Shown here: one piece after another, positions 49,441-62,283 of the stretch
How positions within the stretch are numbered: position 1 is the stretch's first letter
Layout of the letters: every line of letters begins with the position of its first letter
Assembly: GCA_963978895.1 (NCBI GenBank)
Contig: OZ022241.1
Span: forward strand, 4,707,467 to 4,771,466
Reading direction: 5' to 3'
Length of the DNA stretch: 64,000 nt
Source of the DNA: Erpobdella octoculata
Taxonomy: Eukaryota; Annelida; Clitellata; Hirudinida; Erpobdellidae
Program-made: the position numbers and the translations under genes
Notes under the pieces: generated by a model
What the model was told of the DNA's origin: nothing
What the model saw: only the letters and a program-made list of their open reading frames with translations
Databases searched by the model: none

Positions 49441-51769
49441 ACAGTACATGCCGGCAAAACCAGCAAAGTATGGCGCAAAGTTTTTGTCGTTTGTGTGACG
49501 CTTTGAACGGATACCGTATTAGCACAAAGCCTGATCATGGAACCGACAATGGCGGTGAGCGAATGGTTAGCCAGGTCATTTCGACCCACGTGAGTGCCAG
49601 CCAACGTAATTTTATTTTTTGAATAACTGCATATGCCTCACTAGCGAGATTTTTATTATCACTTTAAAGTCAAGTGCTATTTAGACAAAGTCAACATAGA
49701 TCTCATGAAATAATTGCAAAAATCGACAGTGCACTAGTGCTGCTGCCAATTGCAAAATCGAGTTGGGTCGATTTGACCTTCGTTGTTAAAGGGTTAAATA
49801 AATTTTGATGACCTAATTCACCTGGAGCATTCATCCAACCGAAAGCAAGAACTTACCCGGTAAGTCGCTTTTAACCACATCTAACATAAACATTCAAGGC
49901 AACTTCACATCAATATCATAAATCGAAACACCCCACCCCAAACGACAACACTCTCCAAACGTATACGACAAAACAGAACAATTACTTTTCAAACGTTTAC
50001 TACAATTCAAACGAACTAAACAAAATCCGCCCCGATAATAAGATGGTTGAACTTATCCTATTCGAGTTTCTCATCTTCCGTTCCTCCATATATAACTGAC
50101 CGACGACACACGTACGCCATCTCGTCTCAAAACACGCACACGATCACACACACACACACACACACACGGACGATAAGACTAAAACACGTGACACGAAATA
50201 ATTTCCTAACAAGACGTTCTTCGTAGCTTTGAAAACAAGACGAGTGCGCGGATTAACATCACGACGCGGTTGTGGTGGGTGACACTATGAAACTAACCTG
50301 ATCAGAGAATTTGTCCCTTTAAAAAGATTATCAACCCGGTCATTCCACGACGAGCCATCCATCAGACCCTCAAATTAAGTGCTCTTTCTACACTTCGCAG
50401 TCAGCCAAAACTTTCAAAGATGAAGGAGCGGGTCGTATGACATTGTTAGATGAGTTATAACAAAAAAAAAACAAACAAAAAATCAGACTTAATAATAAAT
50501 TTTCCTACAGTTTCATACAAAAAGATAAAATATCTTTAGTGAAAAAAAATTGAAGTTACTTCAAAAACATCTATCAGCAACAACCGCCTGCCTCTATAAA
50601 CACACATCACATGTTACTTCAAACGCGTTGGTAGGCGCAGTAGGCGGGCTTGCTAAAATCTACTACATACACGGGTATTCGACACGCAATAAACCATACA
50701 AAATTACACCTTCCGTATCGGGCATAACAACAATAACAGAAATAAAATTAATAATAATAATAATAATAACAGTAGCGATGATAATAATAACGAAATAATG
50801 TAATTTATTTGGACAAGAAAGACGAGTTATTACAGAGAATAGCAGGAAAATCTATAAAAAAAAATACATGAAGACCATTTGATGAAATAACTTTTAAAAA
50901 AACCAGATTGCAATGAGGTTTCTAAATATGCAAAACAAAACAAAATCAAATGTAGTAGTTGGAAAAATTTCAAAGTCTATTTTTAGTTTAAAAAGGCGTA
51001 ACTTCACCACGACCAACACTCAATAACGTAGATACAAAACATCAAATTCCTAATTTTGTGTAGAAAATTTAATTTATACCATCGTTTTAATAACAAAGCC
51101 GAACAAGCCTATCGTAATTAAATAAATAAACAAGCAATCACTGAAGACGATCATTTAATTTATCAATCGTTCCACGTACCTATTATATCAACACACAGAC
51201 AAACGCGCATTCATCTAGCACTGCATTATTACAGTTCGCGCGCACTTCTGAATCTACATATAGTAACAAAACATACTAATAAATTACAGTACGCCATTTC
51301 TCTTCTTCTTCTTCTTCAGGGAACGGTGTACTTACTGCAAATCTGTACAAGAGACCCTTACACGCTTTTAATATAGTTCTGTCGCAATTCCGTAGCCTAA
51401 CAGGCAGTGCTGCTAAATTACATTAACATTAGTAGTGAAAGAGATGTAATGTTTATGAAGACGTATAAGCAATTATCATAAAAGCGAAAAATATAATAAT
51501 AATATGATGAGAATGAGAGAAAATAAAGAATGGTAATCATACAAATGAAATGAAACTGAAACCACTCTTTCTTACGTAGCTACCTCCTCCTTCCTAATCA
51601 ACTCGATAAACTGAAAACACATCCGCACACACACACACACGAGGCTTCTGAAGCGCATCCCATGTCAGCCGTCTTTGGAGAGAAAGTTAATGTGCATGTA
51701 AACAAGTATACAAATAAAGAAAGAAAAACAGATGTCTATGTCAATTCTTCTTTTTCAATCTTCTTTTTT
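49441..51769. other. Intergenic region between LRR gene and OGDH 3' end
   Basis: No supportable gene; the 82-codon frame at 50550-50798 ends in (ATA)n and has no motif. (CA)n occurs at about 50147-50167, (AAT)n near 50745-50770, (CTT)n near 51300-51318 and (AC)n near 51630. The right part probably includes the OGDH 3' UTR, which reads leftward from 51769. Confidence 0.5.
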
Positions 51770-54700
51770 TCACTCGAAAGCCTGCCTCAAGAAGCGTGAC
51801 TGTTCCATGATGTGGGTGAACTTGTTGCCAGTCGCAGTGGCAGCCGAAACGTGGCGTCCGACGTAGCTGGATAGGAGTAAAAAAAGTAAAATGTTGTAAC
51901 AATTACCAAAACTTTGTCATCATTATCACCAACATAAGGAAGTCCTAAACTGCTTAATCAGAACCATTATCATTATTATTATTGCTATTATTATTATTAT
52001 TATTAAACAGTTGATAATGCAACATATGTCAATAAAACTACATTAAGTAATAATGACGAAATCGCAATTGCACCACGGCACGTTTAACTGTCTACGCCAC
52101 AGCCACTCGAACAATTTCAGCATACAAGAATTCATAAAAACTTGTCACGGCCACGTACCCGATATTTCTTTCGGTTCCTTCCTTCCGGAGGACTGTCTCA
52201 AATCTTGGCTTGACGTAGGTCCAGCCACCTTGGTTTTTGTGCTCTTCCTGTACCCAGATGACCTTGGCCTTCGGGTATTTTTCCAGTTCCTTGCGAATAA
52301 GGTCCATCGGGAACGGGCAGAGCTGTTTGTTTTAACGATATTGTACAATGTATGAAACCAATTAACTAATAATCCAGCTCAATCAATAATGGTAGATTCA
52401 AAAGCTCGTTTCAAATACAATTAGAAAATTATTTCCGAAAAATTATAATTACAGAACAGTAATAATCTAAAGAAAATGTAAAAGCTTTTAGATCCGGAAA
52501 TTTAATAATCAAAAAGCTATTTCGCACCACAATCACACTTGTCAAATGAGCCACTCACCACTACATCATCTATCTAATCTCTTACCTGTTCAACCCTGGC
52601 AATGGCAACTTCAGACAGTTTCTCTTTCTGTGCTCTCTCCTTGGTCAGCTCGTAGTAGACCTTGCCAGTGCAGAAGATCAATTTCTTGACATGGTCAGCA
52701 TTTTCAGATGCAGGACCTTCTTCAGGTAGAAGTCTCTTGAAAGACGTTCCTTCGTGCATCAAATCCAGGCTCGATTTCGCCTCTGGGTGACGCAGCAAGC
52801 TCTTCGGCGAAAAGACAATCAGCTGAGAAGAAAAAAGTAAACAAATATGAACTTGCAGAAAGAAAACTGAAAATCATACAAAAGTAAAACGATGACCAAT
52901 AACCTCGCCGCCACACAGGAAAAATATCAACATTAACAACGCTTAATCTTCACTATCAAAATTATAAAACTTTTAATTGGAAATCATAAAGAAATACCCC
53001 ACCCAGATACCCATCACCCTGTATTCATAATCGTTTGTTTTTCATTGTAAAATTGAAACCATTAATCATCCCAACTATCTGACACAAACAATGTAAAGAA
53101 TTGATATACATATAAGTAATGATTTATATAAATCACATATATGAATATTTAAATGAGAAAAAAAAATTGAAATTAATATACGACGTACGGGCTTGCGGAA
53201 GGGCAGGGCTATCTGCCTCCTGAGGACGTGGAAGTAATTGGCGGGCGTGGTGCAGTTGACCACGAACCAGTTTGTCTCGTGCAGTTGTTGGATTTCAAAA
53301 TGTTCATTCTCTGGCTGTAAAATTGAGAATAAAATCAGTGAAAAAATAATTTTCAGATCTACAACTTCTGTATAATTATTATTACTAAACTATTAATAGT
53401 CAATAATAATAAAAATAAAAATAATAATAATAATAATAATGATAATAATAATAATAATAATAATAATACAGTAAAAGTCCTCAAGAGTGGCACCTTCAAT
53501 AACAGACGCCTAGAGCAACAAACATTTGTGTTCCGAATGGAATTTCTTAAACCTGCAAAAAGTGTAGTAGCTTGTCCTCAGACAGGAGAAGCAAACACTT
53601 GTGCTCTTTCCAACGAGTGTCTGCTCTCTTATTGTACTTTTATTGTGCATAAGCACTGAGTAATTTGTTTCATTGTCGAACCAAAATGTTTTGCAACAAA
53701 AATCAAGCTTCTCTCGAGATCTCACTCAACAAAATGTCACATAAAAAAAAAAAAACTTACAGGAAAGTAATCTGGGTCATCACTGCACATTTGAAGGAAT
53801 CTCTCAGGTCTACAACTGGAATGTTCAGGTCCCTGGAGGTTAAGAGAATCTATTAATCACATATTGACATCCATGTTTCCCTCTCCAATTACTGCTGATA
53901 AGCACAGAAACCCATTACGTACACCATACCCCACACCAATGCTTATCATTTCCCATCCCACATGCTCACCATTTCCACACCCATAGTCAACATCCCCAGA
54001 GCAATGTTCACCCAAGGGTCTGGGAATGATTCCCACACCTATGCTCACCATTCCCAGACTCAAGCTCACCATTCCCACACTCAAGCTTACCATTCCCTCA
54101 TATCCGTGAGGCAAAAGAACGACAATGCCGCTCTGCCTGATCCACTTGGCTTGCCCACTGCTGATAAATTGGTCGAAGATGCACTGTGCAGTGTTGGAGA
54201 AGTCACCGAATTGAGCTTCCCAGCAGACGAGGGCATTCGGGTTGCACATCGAGTAGCCCAGTTCAAATCCTGATGTTGTTGAAAAAAAAAAGAAGGAATG
54301 AAGAAATAAAAGACATTTATGAGATAAATTTATCTTTAATCATCAACTCAACTTGAACAGTAAATAATGGTTTATAAAAATACTCTTATTATAAAAATAA
54401 GTCAATAAAAGAACTAAATGAGCTCCTACAAATCCGGCTGCCACTCACCAAGAACGCCAAACTCCGAGAGGGAGCTGTTGCAGACGGAATAACTGGCCTG
54501 ATCAGGATAGAGATGGTTGAGAGCATTATAGGTTACCTTGTCTCTGTTTTGGTCGTGCAGAACGTGGTGGCGGTGGCTGGTGGAGAAATTGAAAAAAGAA
54601 ATGCAATAAAAACACTTGTAATGAATGCACTCGTACATAATGTAAAGAATGTAATAAATACACTTGTACAAAATGTAATGAATGTAAGTTGTATACAATG

Positions 54701-57700
54701 TAACGAACTTAATAAATGTGACGAAGGCACGACAACAGAAATACAACAAGAACAGGCAGCTATGAAAATTGAAAAGTAATAATACAAGCAACAACATCAA
54801 TGAATGACCGACCACCCACCTGAATGTTCCTCTCTCAACATCCTGACCACTGAGTCTTACGTGGATTCCATCTTTCAGGAGAGAGCCGAATGCCATCGCC
54901 TCACCCATGGCCCAGTCAATTTCACGACTCATCACCATGTCCTTTCGACCCTTCAGGATACGCTTGATACCTGTACGAACGTAAGAAGAATACCAGGTGA
55001 AGTAAATGCACCGATAGCAATCTATTTAAAGACATTTGCTAATTTTGCAGCTGTACCACCAGCAAACCACAAAATAGAATAAATCAATAATTTCGCAGCT
55101 GGTAGCAAGAGGAACTAAACGGAGAACCAACCGTTGTGAACGACGAACTCGCCACCTGGCTCCTTGCTGACGATATCACCGATGTGCTGCAAAACTTCCT
55201 CGGAAAGACCGGTGGAAGGGAGCAGCATGGGGTCCTTGGTGTCGAAGAAGCCCGACCACGGCGAGTCGAGCCACAGCCTGTTCTGGATGGCCGTCTCCTT
55301 ACGGGCTGCGGAATAAGCCTCCTCGCAGATCTTGTCGTACTTGGACACTTCCTCCTGTTTTGCGGGCGGTTTAGAGCGGAAAATTACAACCAAGATAACC
55401 AAAAACATGTCAACACAATCATCTAAATATTCTCTCAACCAGACACACATTATATCAAGCAAAAACCCATTTTTAACATAATATCTTCTCGGTGCCCCTT
55501 CAGTGATTGCTGGAACACGTTGAATACAAACCTGATACTCCTGCCTCGTGATGACACCCTCGGCTATGAGCTTGTCCGAGTACTTCTTGAGCAGGACGGG
55601 CGTCTGCTTGATCTTCTTGTACATCAGCGGCTGAGTGAACATCGGCTCGTCGATCTCGTTGTGTCCGTTGCGACGGTAGCACACCTGTACGTCGATTCGA
55701 TTCAATTAGTGAGTTATTAAAAAGATATGAAAAAAAAACACTGAAACATTGACGACATATATTACAGGTGAGCATAGCAAGAGCGATCAATACCTGTTCG
55801 ACTAATCAACAGGTGCAAAGTGAGAGCATCAAGCAAAATTGAAAATAAAATGAAGACACCACGCAACACTAAAATGATGTAATCAAATAACAATAAACAT
55901 TAATAACAATAATAATAAAATAATATCGTAATTTGAAACCAGCCAATCAACGAACCAGATCGATGATGACATCTTTGCCCCACGTCGACCTCCACTCGGC
56001 AGCGACCTTGCAGACGTGCATGACGGCCTCCGGGTCGTCGGCGTTGACGTGGAAGATCGGGGCGCCGACCACCCTCGCGACGTCCGTGCAGTAGGGGGAG
56101 GAGCGAGAGAAGCGGGGGTCGGTCGTGAAGCCGATCTGCAATCGGGGGAGATCTTACGTGAAAAATCTATCTGAGCCAATCAACTATATAGTAGATGTCA
56201 TCAAAAGAAAAACATTTCTTCATTAGCTTGTGCAGCCATACACACAAAGTTGTAGCTGTGTAGTTATTTTCATTCACTTATTTTATAAACATAATTCGTC
56301 CATCTTGTAGTTATTTCCATTCACGTATCTTTATGAATATAATCTGCCAGAAACACCTTTATTTGACTGGCTCACCTGGTTGTTAACGACAATGTGCACG
56401 GTTCCGTGGGTGGTGTACTGGGGCAGGTCGCTCAAGTGGAACGTCTCGTAAACGACGCCCTGGCCGGAGAATGCAGCGTCGCCGTGCAGCAGAATGCTCA
56501 TTACCTGTTAATTAATCAAAGTAGATGAATGCAGGTGAAACAGGTAAGAAAATGCACCTTACAAGAATTCATCAGCATGGATAAAAGTTCATTGCAGTGC
56601 TTCTTAGTGTAACAAGATAGATAGACGGATAGATAGATAGATAGATAGATGGATGGATGGATGGATGGTTGGATAGATAGATAGATAGATAGATAGATGG
56701 ATTTCTCATCTTGGAAATATTAAAATTGCAAATTTGTAAACTTCTTATTTAAGCTAATTCGGTAAACATCGCAAGCAACCGGGATACGAAATGAGCAAAC
56801 TAAATAACGCTCACCTTTTGACCTTCGCTATCTCCTCTGTAGAACTGCTCAGCTTTAACCTTGCCCTGGACCACGGGGTCACATGCCTCCAGATGGGAGG
56901 GGTTGGCAACAACAGCCAATCTGTACAAGATAAGGCAGCCATTTCAGAGAAAGAAACCAAACAACATAATTGAGAGAGTTTACTTTTATTCTTATTTGCC
57001 ATAACATTGAATAAATATCAGCTGCATGCGCTCAGTATAATAATAATAATACACGCATGAACCTGTCGGAAAGCCCATATAACTACTCCACCTGAATTGT
57101 CACATTAAACTTCATCCTATCTCCCCTATCATCATCATCATCACCATCATCATAACCATCATCATAAAAAATCAACCACTCCAAGACACTTCATCTTCAA
57201 CTCAAGCTACACAAAACACACACACACAGCAGTAACCACCGGTAAAACCAACCAACCCGCACACCACACACCATGGTATGTATCGACACTTACTTGATAT
57301 TCTTGTTAGTTGTTCTGTTCAATCGCTCGTGGCACATACCCAGATGGTACTTGACATCACCGCTTCCTTCGTCGGCAGCCTCCAGCTTGGAGTCAAACTG
57401 ACAGAAAATGTGCTCCAGCGGCTTTCGGCAGACGTTGGCCAACACGTTCAGACGACCTCTGCCAAATGGAGACGTGCATGTAACGTGTAACAAACTCGGT
57501 TCAACTTGATTCTTATTTGTTTACAGTCGTAATCGAAACATTGAAAACGTCAAATGAATGTTTTTACATTTAATTATTCAGAACGTTTAAAACAATTATT
57601 TTATTATTAATTTCATTTAAATTTTTTTATTTAAATGGCAATAAATTAATTAAAAAAAAAGAAAAAACGCATCAAAAGGTGAAAGAACGGAGGCGTACCT

Positions 57701-58218
57701 GTGTGGCATGCCGATCACGAAACTGTCAACTCCGAATGCGCTCGATGCATCGATGACTCTCTTCATGGCAGGAATGAGAACTTCGCATCCTTCGAGACCG
57801 AATCTAGCGAAAAAAAAAACCGGAAACATTTGTTACAAAAAATATTTAAAATAGAATTTGTTTACGCTTACCAATTACAACCCCCCCCCCCCCCGTGGAG
57901 TAAATAATAAGGCGTACTATACAGTAGTACACCCAGGAGTTGTTTTCGGGTTCCCTCTTCATGCCATACGCAGTTACGTTTGAATTTGTCAACAAAAAGA
58001 GCTATGTATTAATTCTATATAATTATATTTACATTATCTACTTATTATAATTGTTAATATTTATAACTTGATACTTTTTAATTCAAACTATTTATTTTAT
58101 TAATTTAAACTTTCAAAAATACTTGCACTATCTGGAGATAGTTTGAAGTTTTTTTTCTCCAATATCTGGAGATAGTTTAATAAGTTTGCTAAGAAATGGG
58201 TGGTACGTTTCTAAGTAA

Positions 58219-58310
<92 letters not shown>

Positions 58311-58326
58311 GAGAGGAGAGAAGAGA

Positions 58327-58359
<33 letters not shown>

Positions 58360-58534
58360 TATCGCTGAAGCACCGGAAAAAGAAAAACAAGATAAGGTGC
58401 ACTCCAGCACCAGGCTAATGAATATGCATGAAGACAAATTCAAGAAGCACAGCCTAACTTTTCATCTCAACAGAAACCTGACTTGATAGCATGCATAGGC
58501 TTCAGTATTACAAGCACAGTAGTCGTCTGTCTGC

Positions 58535-58577
<43 letters not shown>

Positions 58578-61500
58578 AGGATGGCACAATAACAAATACA
58601 CACGAATACCCGAATACCGCCACATGTCCACATTAAAAGCAAAGAAATACACCGTAACCGTAGAGCAGATGAATAAAAAAAATTACCGATTATAATTACT
58701 TAATTAAATATATGTCGTGTTTTTACAAGTATCTGCGTGTGTGTGTGTGTGTGGTTAAACTGTTTGATCCCATATAATATATTTGTAGTGTTCCTTACGC
58801 TCTAATATTTTTTTTATATTTATTTAACGTCCTTTTCCCACTTAGTCGATTTGGACGAATTACGCTCTAATCTGCGGATTCCATAATATAAGGAGCACTG
58901 TATATGTTCATCAATATGCATGGTCACTGGACGTCATTGGTTAGGAATAAATTAACATAATTAGACTGGAGAGGCCTGGAGAGGAACTGGAGTTGAATAT
59001 TTATCTCAAGTGGTCTTCAACAATACATTAATATCACATTAACATGCTCTTATTCACATTGTCGTGAACAACATGTCTTATTTCACAAGACAACGTTGCA
59101 ATGTTTGCATCATGGACCGACAACTGTCACCACACAAGCTACTACACACACACACACACATACAGAACAACAAGACTACATCAACATACAGGATGTACTT
59201 GTAGATTTGTAGACTGCCTATAAACATTTGCATATGTGCAACACAAGGCTCGTCTACATTAACATAACACATTGAATATTTTCTACTAATTATAAATTGG
59301 CGTCTGCTCTCTCTCTCTCTCAAACATCCGTATTGATCTTTTACATTAATATAAACACGAACAGGAACAATTACACAAACAAGGAGGTCCGTACACACAT
59401 ACATATACACATACACAAGAATGGTTCATCATTGAACAGCAATGACACTCAGGAAACTTTCCATGAACTTCTTCTTCAGTAATAAATAAAATAAACCTAC
59501 CTATTATGTAACGTAATACATATTCATTCACACACACGCACACACATCAGATGTACTGTTTATTTTTAATAAGGCATATGATGACTTCGATTGTGTCTTT
59601 GTGAGCGTGTGTGTGTGTGTGTGTGTGTGATATAGACGACCAGGCATGCACAGATTGCACAGAATGGCACAGATAGATTGATAGAATGAAGTCAGCTCAA
59701 GTTTATTTTTAGGCATCGTTAAAAAAAATGTGTCAAACATTATGTACGACCACATAATACTTCAAATGAAGCATATATCTCTCTTTTATCCATACTTCGA
59801 CGTTTCAAACCAAAAATAACGGCTAACCGCCACACACACATACACACCTGACATGGCTGCCAGCTGCTAGTGCTTCAACCTCTAAAGAAAAAACCTCAAT
59901 TAATTTCAGCTGTTCCAACTTCAGCATCTTCAGAAATCCCAGTAGCTATAACAGCACTTGTAACCAGCAGTAAGCATCCCCTCCCTCTCTTACCACAAAA
60001 CGCCATGATTTATGATGGATTGTGGATTGTTCCTAATAAATCAAAGATACACTAACTCTTGAAAAAGTTGCTGTATGGTAGGTAGGTAGGTAGGTAGAAG
60101 GTCCCCCCCCCCGACCTTCTAATAAGACTGTTTAGCATTTTAAACTTGTAAACATGTCAATGGAAATTCACTGACTTGTTTACAACGTTGAGAAGATATG
60201 TGATTGCACATTGCAAGCAATTTAAAGACATGAAATAATAACAATGCTCGTAAACTTTTAATTATAATCCACAATTAGCGTCAAACCTTTTTTCTGAAGA
60301 CCACTTTTTGGCGAGAAACTCTTCGAATCTGGTCGATCTGATCAGTCTTGCCATGAGGGTTCTCTTGTCTTCGTTGGACATCTCCATGATGCCGGGCTTT
60401 TCGAACCTCTCCTTGATCCAGTCGCACTGCTCCAGGTTGTTGATGAACATGTATTCGACGCCCATGTGGCGGCAGTAGATGTTCTGCAGGTGGTGGACGG
60501 AATAACAAAGGTAAGTTAAATCAAGGATTTGATGAGGCCGAAGATGAAATGAGGGAGGAATAAATAAATAAGGTCGCTCCTCGCAAAATTTCTCAAGATT
60601 AAAAACAAAGTTTGCAAGGTCAGAAAGAGGAAAACGCATTGAAATGCTCTTGTTCCCCGCAAACCTAATGGAAATGGAGTAGCATCACAAATCAATATAA
60701 TATGGCAGCACTACGACTAGCTTTGACCACAGATGCAAAGCATCTCCACTATCTTTAAAACTCAAATGTTCAACAGAAGCTTCTATGCACAGGAATTAAA
60801 ATATGAAAACAGAGAAATATCTAAAGAAAAAAAAAAGAATTAATTAAATAAAGTGAAAGAGAGAGGAAATAACTAACCTCAAGCCTGCTAATGATTTCCC
60901 TCAGTGTCAGAGAGTGTTCATTACCACCAATGTAAGTAGTCGGGGGCAGTTGGAAAACTCGGTCCAAATCGGGCTCGCCTGTTAAGAAAGATACATAAAA
61001 TGATTTCTTTTAATACGATAATAATAACAACAACAGAATCAACAATAATAATCGTGAAATACAAAAATAAGAAAACTAAAACTGGACCAAACTGGTTAAA
61101 ACTGAATGCAAATCATCTTTCAGAGTGAAAACCCGAAAATGAGGAACACAAGAGAATGAATGACACATAATAAGGTCACTGAGTACATAAAAAAACAGGA
61201 CCTTATGAAAAGTTGTGTTAATTGTACATTTCCTGAAAGCTTCTAAGTAGTAAACAACATCCAACATATGTGGCCATATATATTAAATATATTATATATA
61301 AATAGCAATTAATACTAGACAATATTAAAACCAACTGATACTGTGAAATTAACCATTTTCCACCACAGGAAAGATGTATAGATCACTGTACACAATTATT
61401 GCACACCAGGTGCACATGTATGCATATATTAAATGTGTGCATGTATGCTTATATTAAATTACTCGCATAAATTAAATCACTCAAATACATACATCCACAA

Positions 61501-62283
61501 AAATACAACACTTTTGGAGATTTGATCATACTCTTATTATAACACCATTCTCTTATTATTAGGCAACCCTGTTTTGCATCTTGTAGGCCATAAAAACAGA
61601 AACTTTTATAAGTTCCACATGATCCACTAGAACCACAACTGACTCTAGATAATTATAATAATTATATCCTCCAGTATTCTTCTTGTACAAGTTAAAGTTA
61701 TGGTGAATTGAGAGGGAAAGTTCTTCCACTCCCAAAGTATTTATGTACTAAATGATTACATTTAATCTTCTTGTTGCAGTATATCATGGACTAAGTAATT
61801 TTTTAAGTTAAATTTTAGTAATTTGTTAATCAAAAATTAAAAATTATCATTGATATTATATATATATATACTATTACTGTTGAACATCTGCCTCGAGAAA
61901 TCTATTTGAGATGAACTAACTTAGAAAGCCTTCTGAAACTGGCTTTAAAACATCTCTTTAATCTTATTAATCTTGCACTGATGCAATCTCGAGATCTCTT
62001 TTATCCTCTATCTTCAACAAGACTGGCACCACCACCAGCTTGGAGCACTGGAGCACCTCTCCACATGTCTCAGCAAGTGCCATAGCCGGTCAACCGACCA
62101 TGCATGATGTACCCCATGAACCATGCATGTACCCCACAGTCGGTCGATCGGGGCGATCACCTCCTCAACCACAAATCTAACTAATCACACCACCACCACC
62201 ACCAATTAACCGTTTACCTCGTTTAAGAAGACACCTTAAATTCTCATCAGCAATTACTTTTAATTTTTTGTCCACCTTGTCAG
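51770..62283 (-). CDS. OGDH: 2-oxoglutarate dehydrogenase E1 component (partial; 18 exons, C-terminal 858 aa)
   Basis: Thiamine-diphosphate-dependent E1 of the mitochondrial 2-oxoglutarate dehydrogenase complex (TCA cycle). Exons on the minus strand: 62283-62218, 60978-60878, 60483-60287, 57803-57699, 57458-57294, 56920-56815, 56504-56376, 56135-55956, 55684-55532, 55354-55132, 54970-54820, 54576-54449, 54269-54091, 53832-53761, 53314-53189, 52822-52586, 52322-52159, 51866-51770. All junctions are GT-AG and phases agree, giving 2 bases + 858 codons + stop. Diagnostic stretches are [76 protein letters not shown], the cofactor motif [10 protein letters not shown] ... [75 protein letters not shown] and EEHKNQGGW. 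Vertebrate enzymes have about 1000 residues, so roughly 150 N-terminal residues (including the transit peptide) lie beyond 64000. The 62283-62218 exon is placed by phase and splice sites only. It could equally be OGDHL-like; invertebrates usually have one such gene. Confidence 0.96.
53424..53468. repeat. (AAT)n microsatellite in an OGDH intron
   Basis: ATAATAATA repeats with one GATAATAAT interruption, between exons 53832-53761 and 53314-53189. Confidence 0.85.
54041..54100 (-). promoter_or_regulatory. Three tandem 5' splice sites at OGDH exon 13, 21 bp apart
   Basis: On the minus strand GGGAATG|GTRAGC occurs with exon-end G at 54091, 54070 and 54049, exactly 21 bp apart. The sequence between stays open and in frame, so each downstream donor would add seven residues ([14 protein letters not shown]). 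The first donor gives the conserved protein junction (EGM|GPEHSS) and is presumed to be the one used. Confidence 0.7.
54595..54730. repeat. Degenerate AATGTAA-type tandem repeat in an OGDH intron
   Basis: About six loose copies of an 18-24 bp unit containing CACTTGTA...AATGTAA. Similar text appears in the 62946-63092 minisatellite. Confidence 0.5.
56617..56701. repeat. (GATA)n/(GATG)n microsatellite in an OGDH intron
   Basis: GATAGATAGATA, then GATGGATGGATG, then GATA again, between exons 56920-56815 and 56504-56376. Confidence 0.9.
58222..58358. repeat. (GA)n microsatellite in an OGDH intron
   Basis: About 80 bp of pure GA, then GAGGAGAGGAGAGG and more GA. A (CAT)n tract lies further on at 58537-58577. 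The intron is the ~2.5 kb one between exons 60483-60287 and 57803-57699. Confidence 0.95.

Noticed and set aside
50550..50798. 82-codon frame
   Set aside because: It ends in an (ATA)n-encoded isoleucine run and has no motif.
53968..53975. Fourth copy of the OGDH exon 13 donor (GGAAATGGTGAGC)
   Set aside because: It lies 79 bp from the third donor, breaking the 21-bp periodicity and the frame; probably decayed repeat.
58196..58486. RERERE and LSLSLS frames in the OGDH intron
   Set aside because: (GA)n microsatellite translation.
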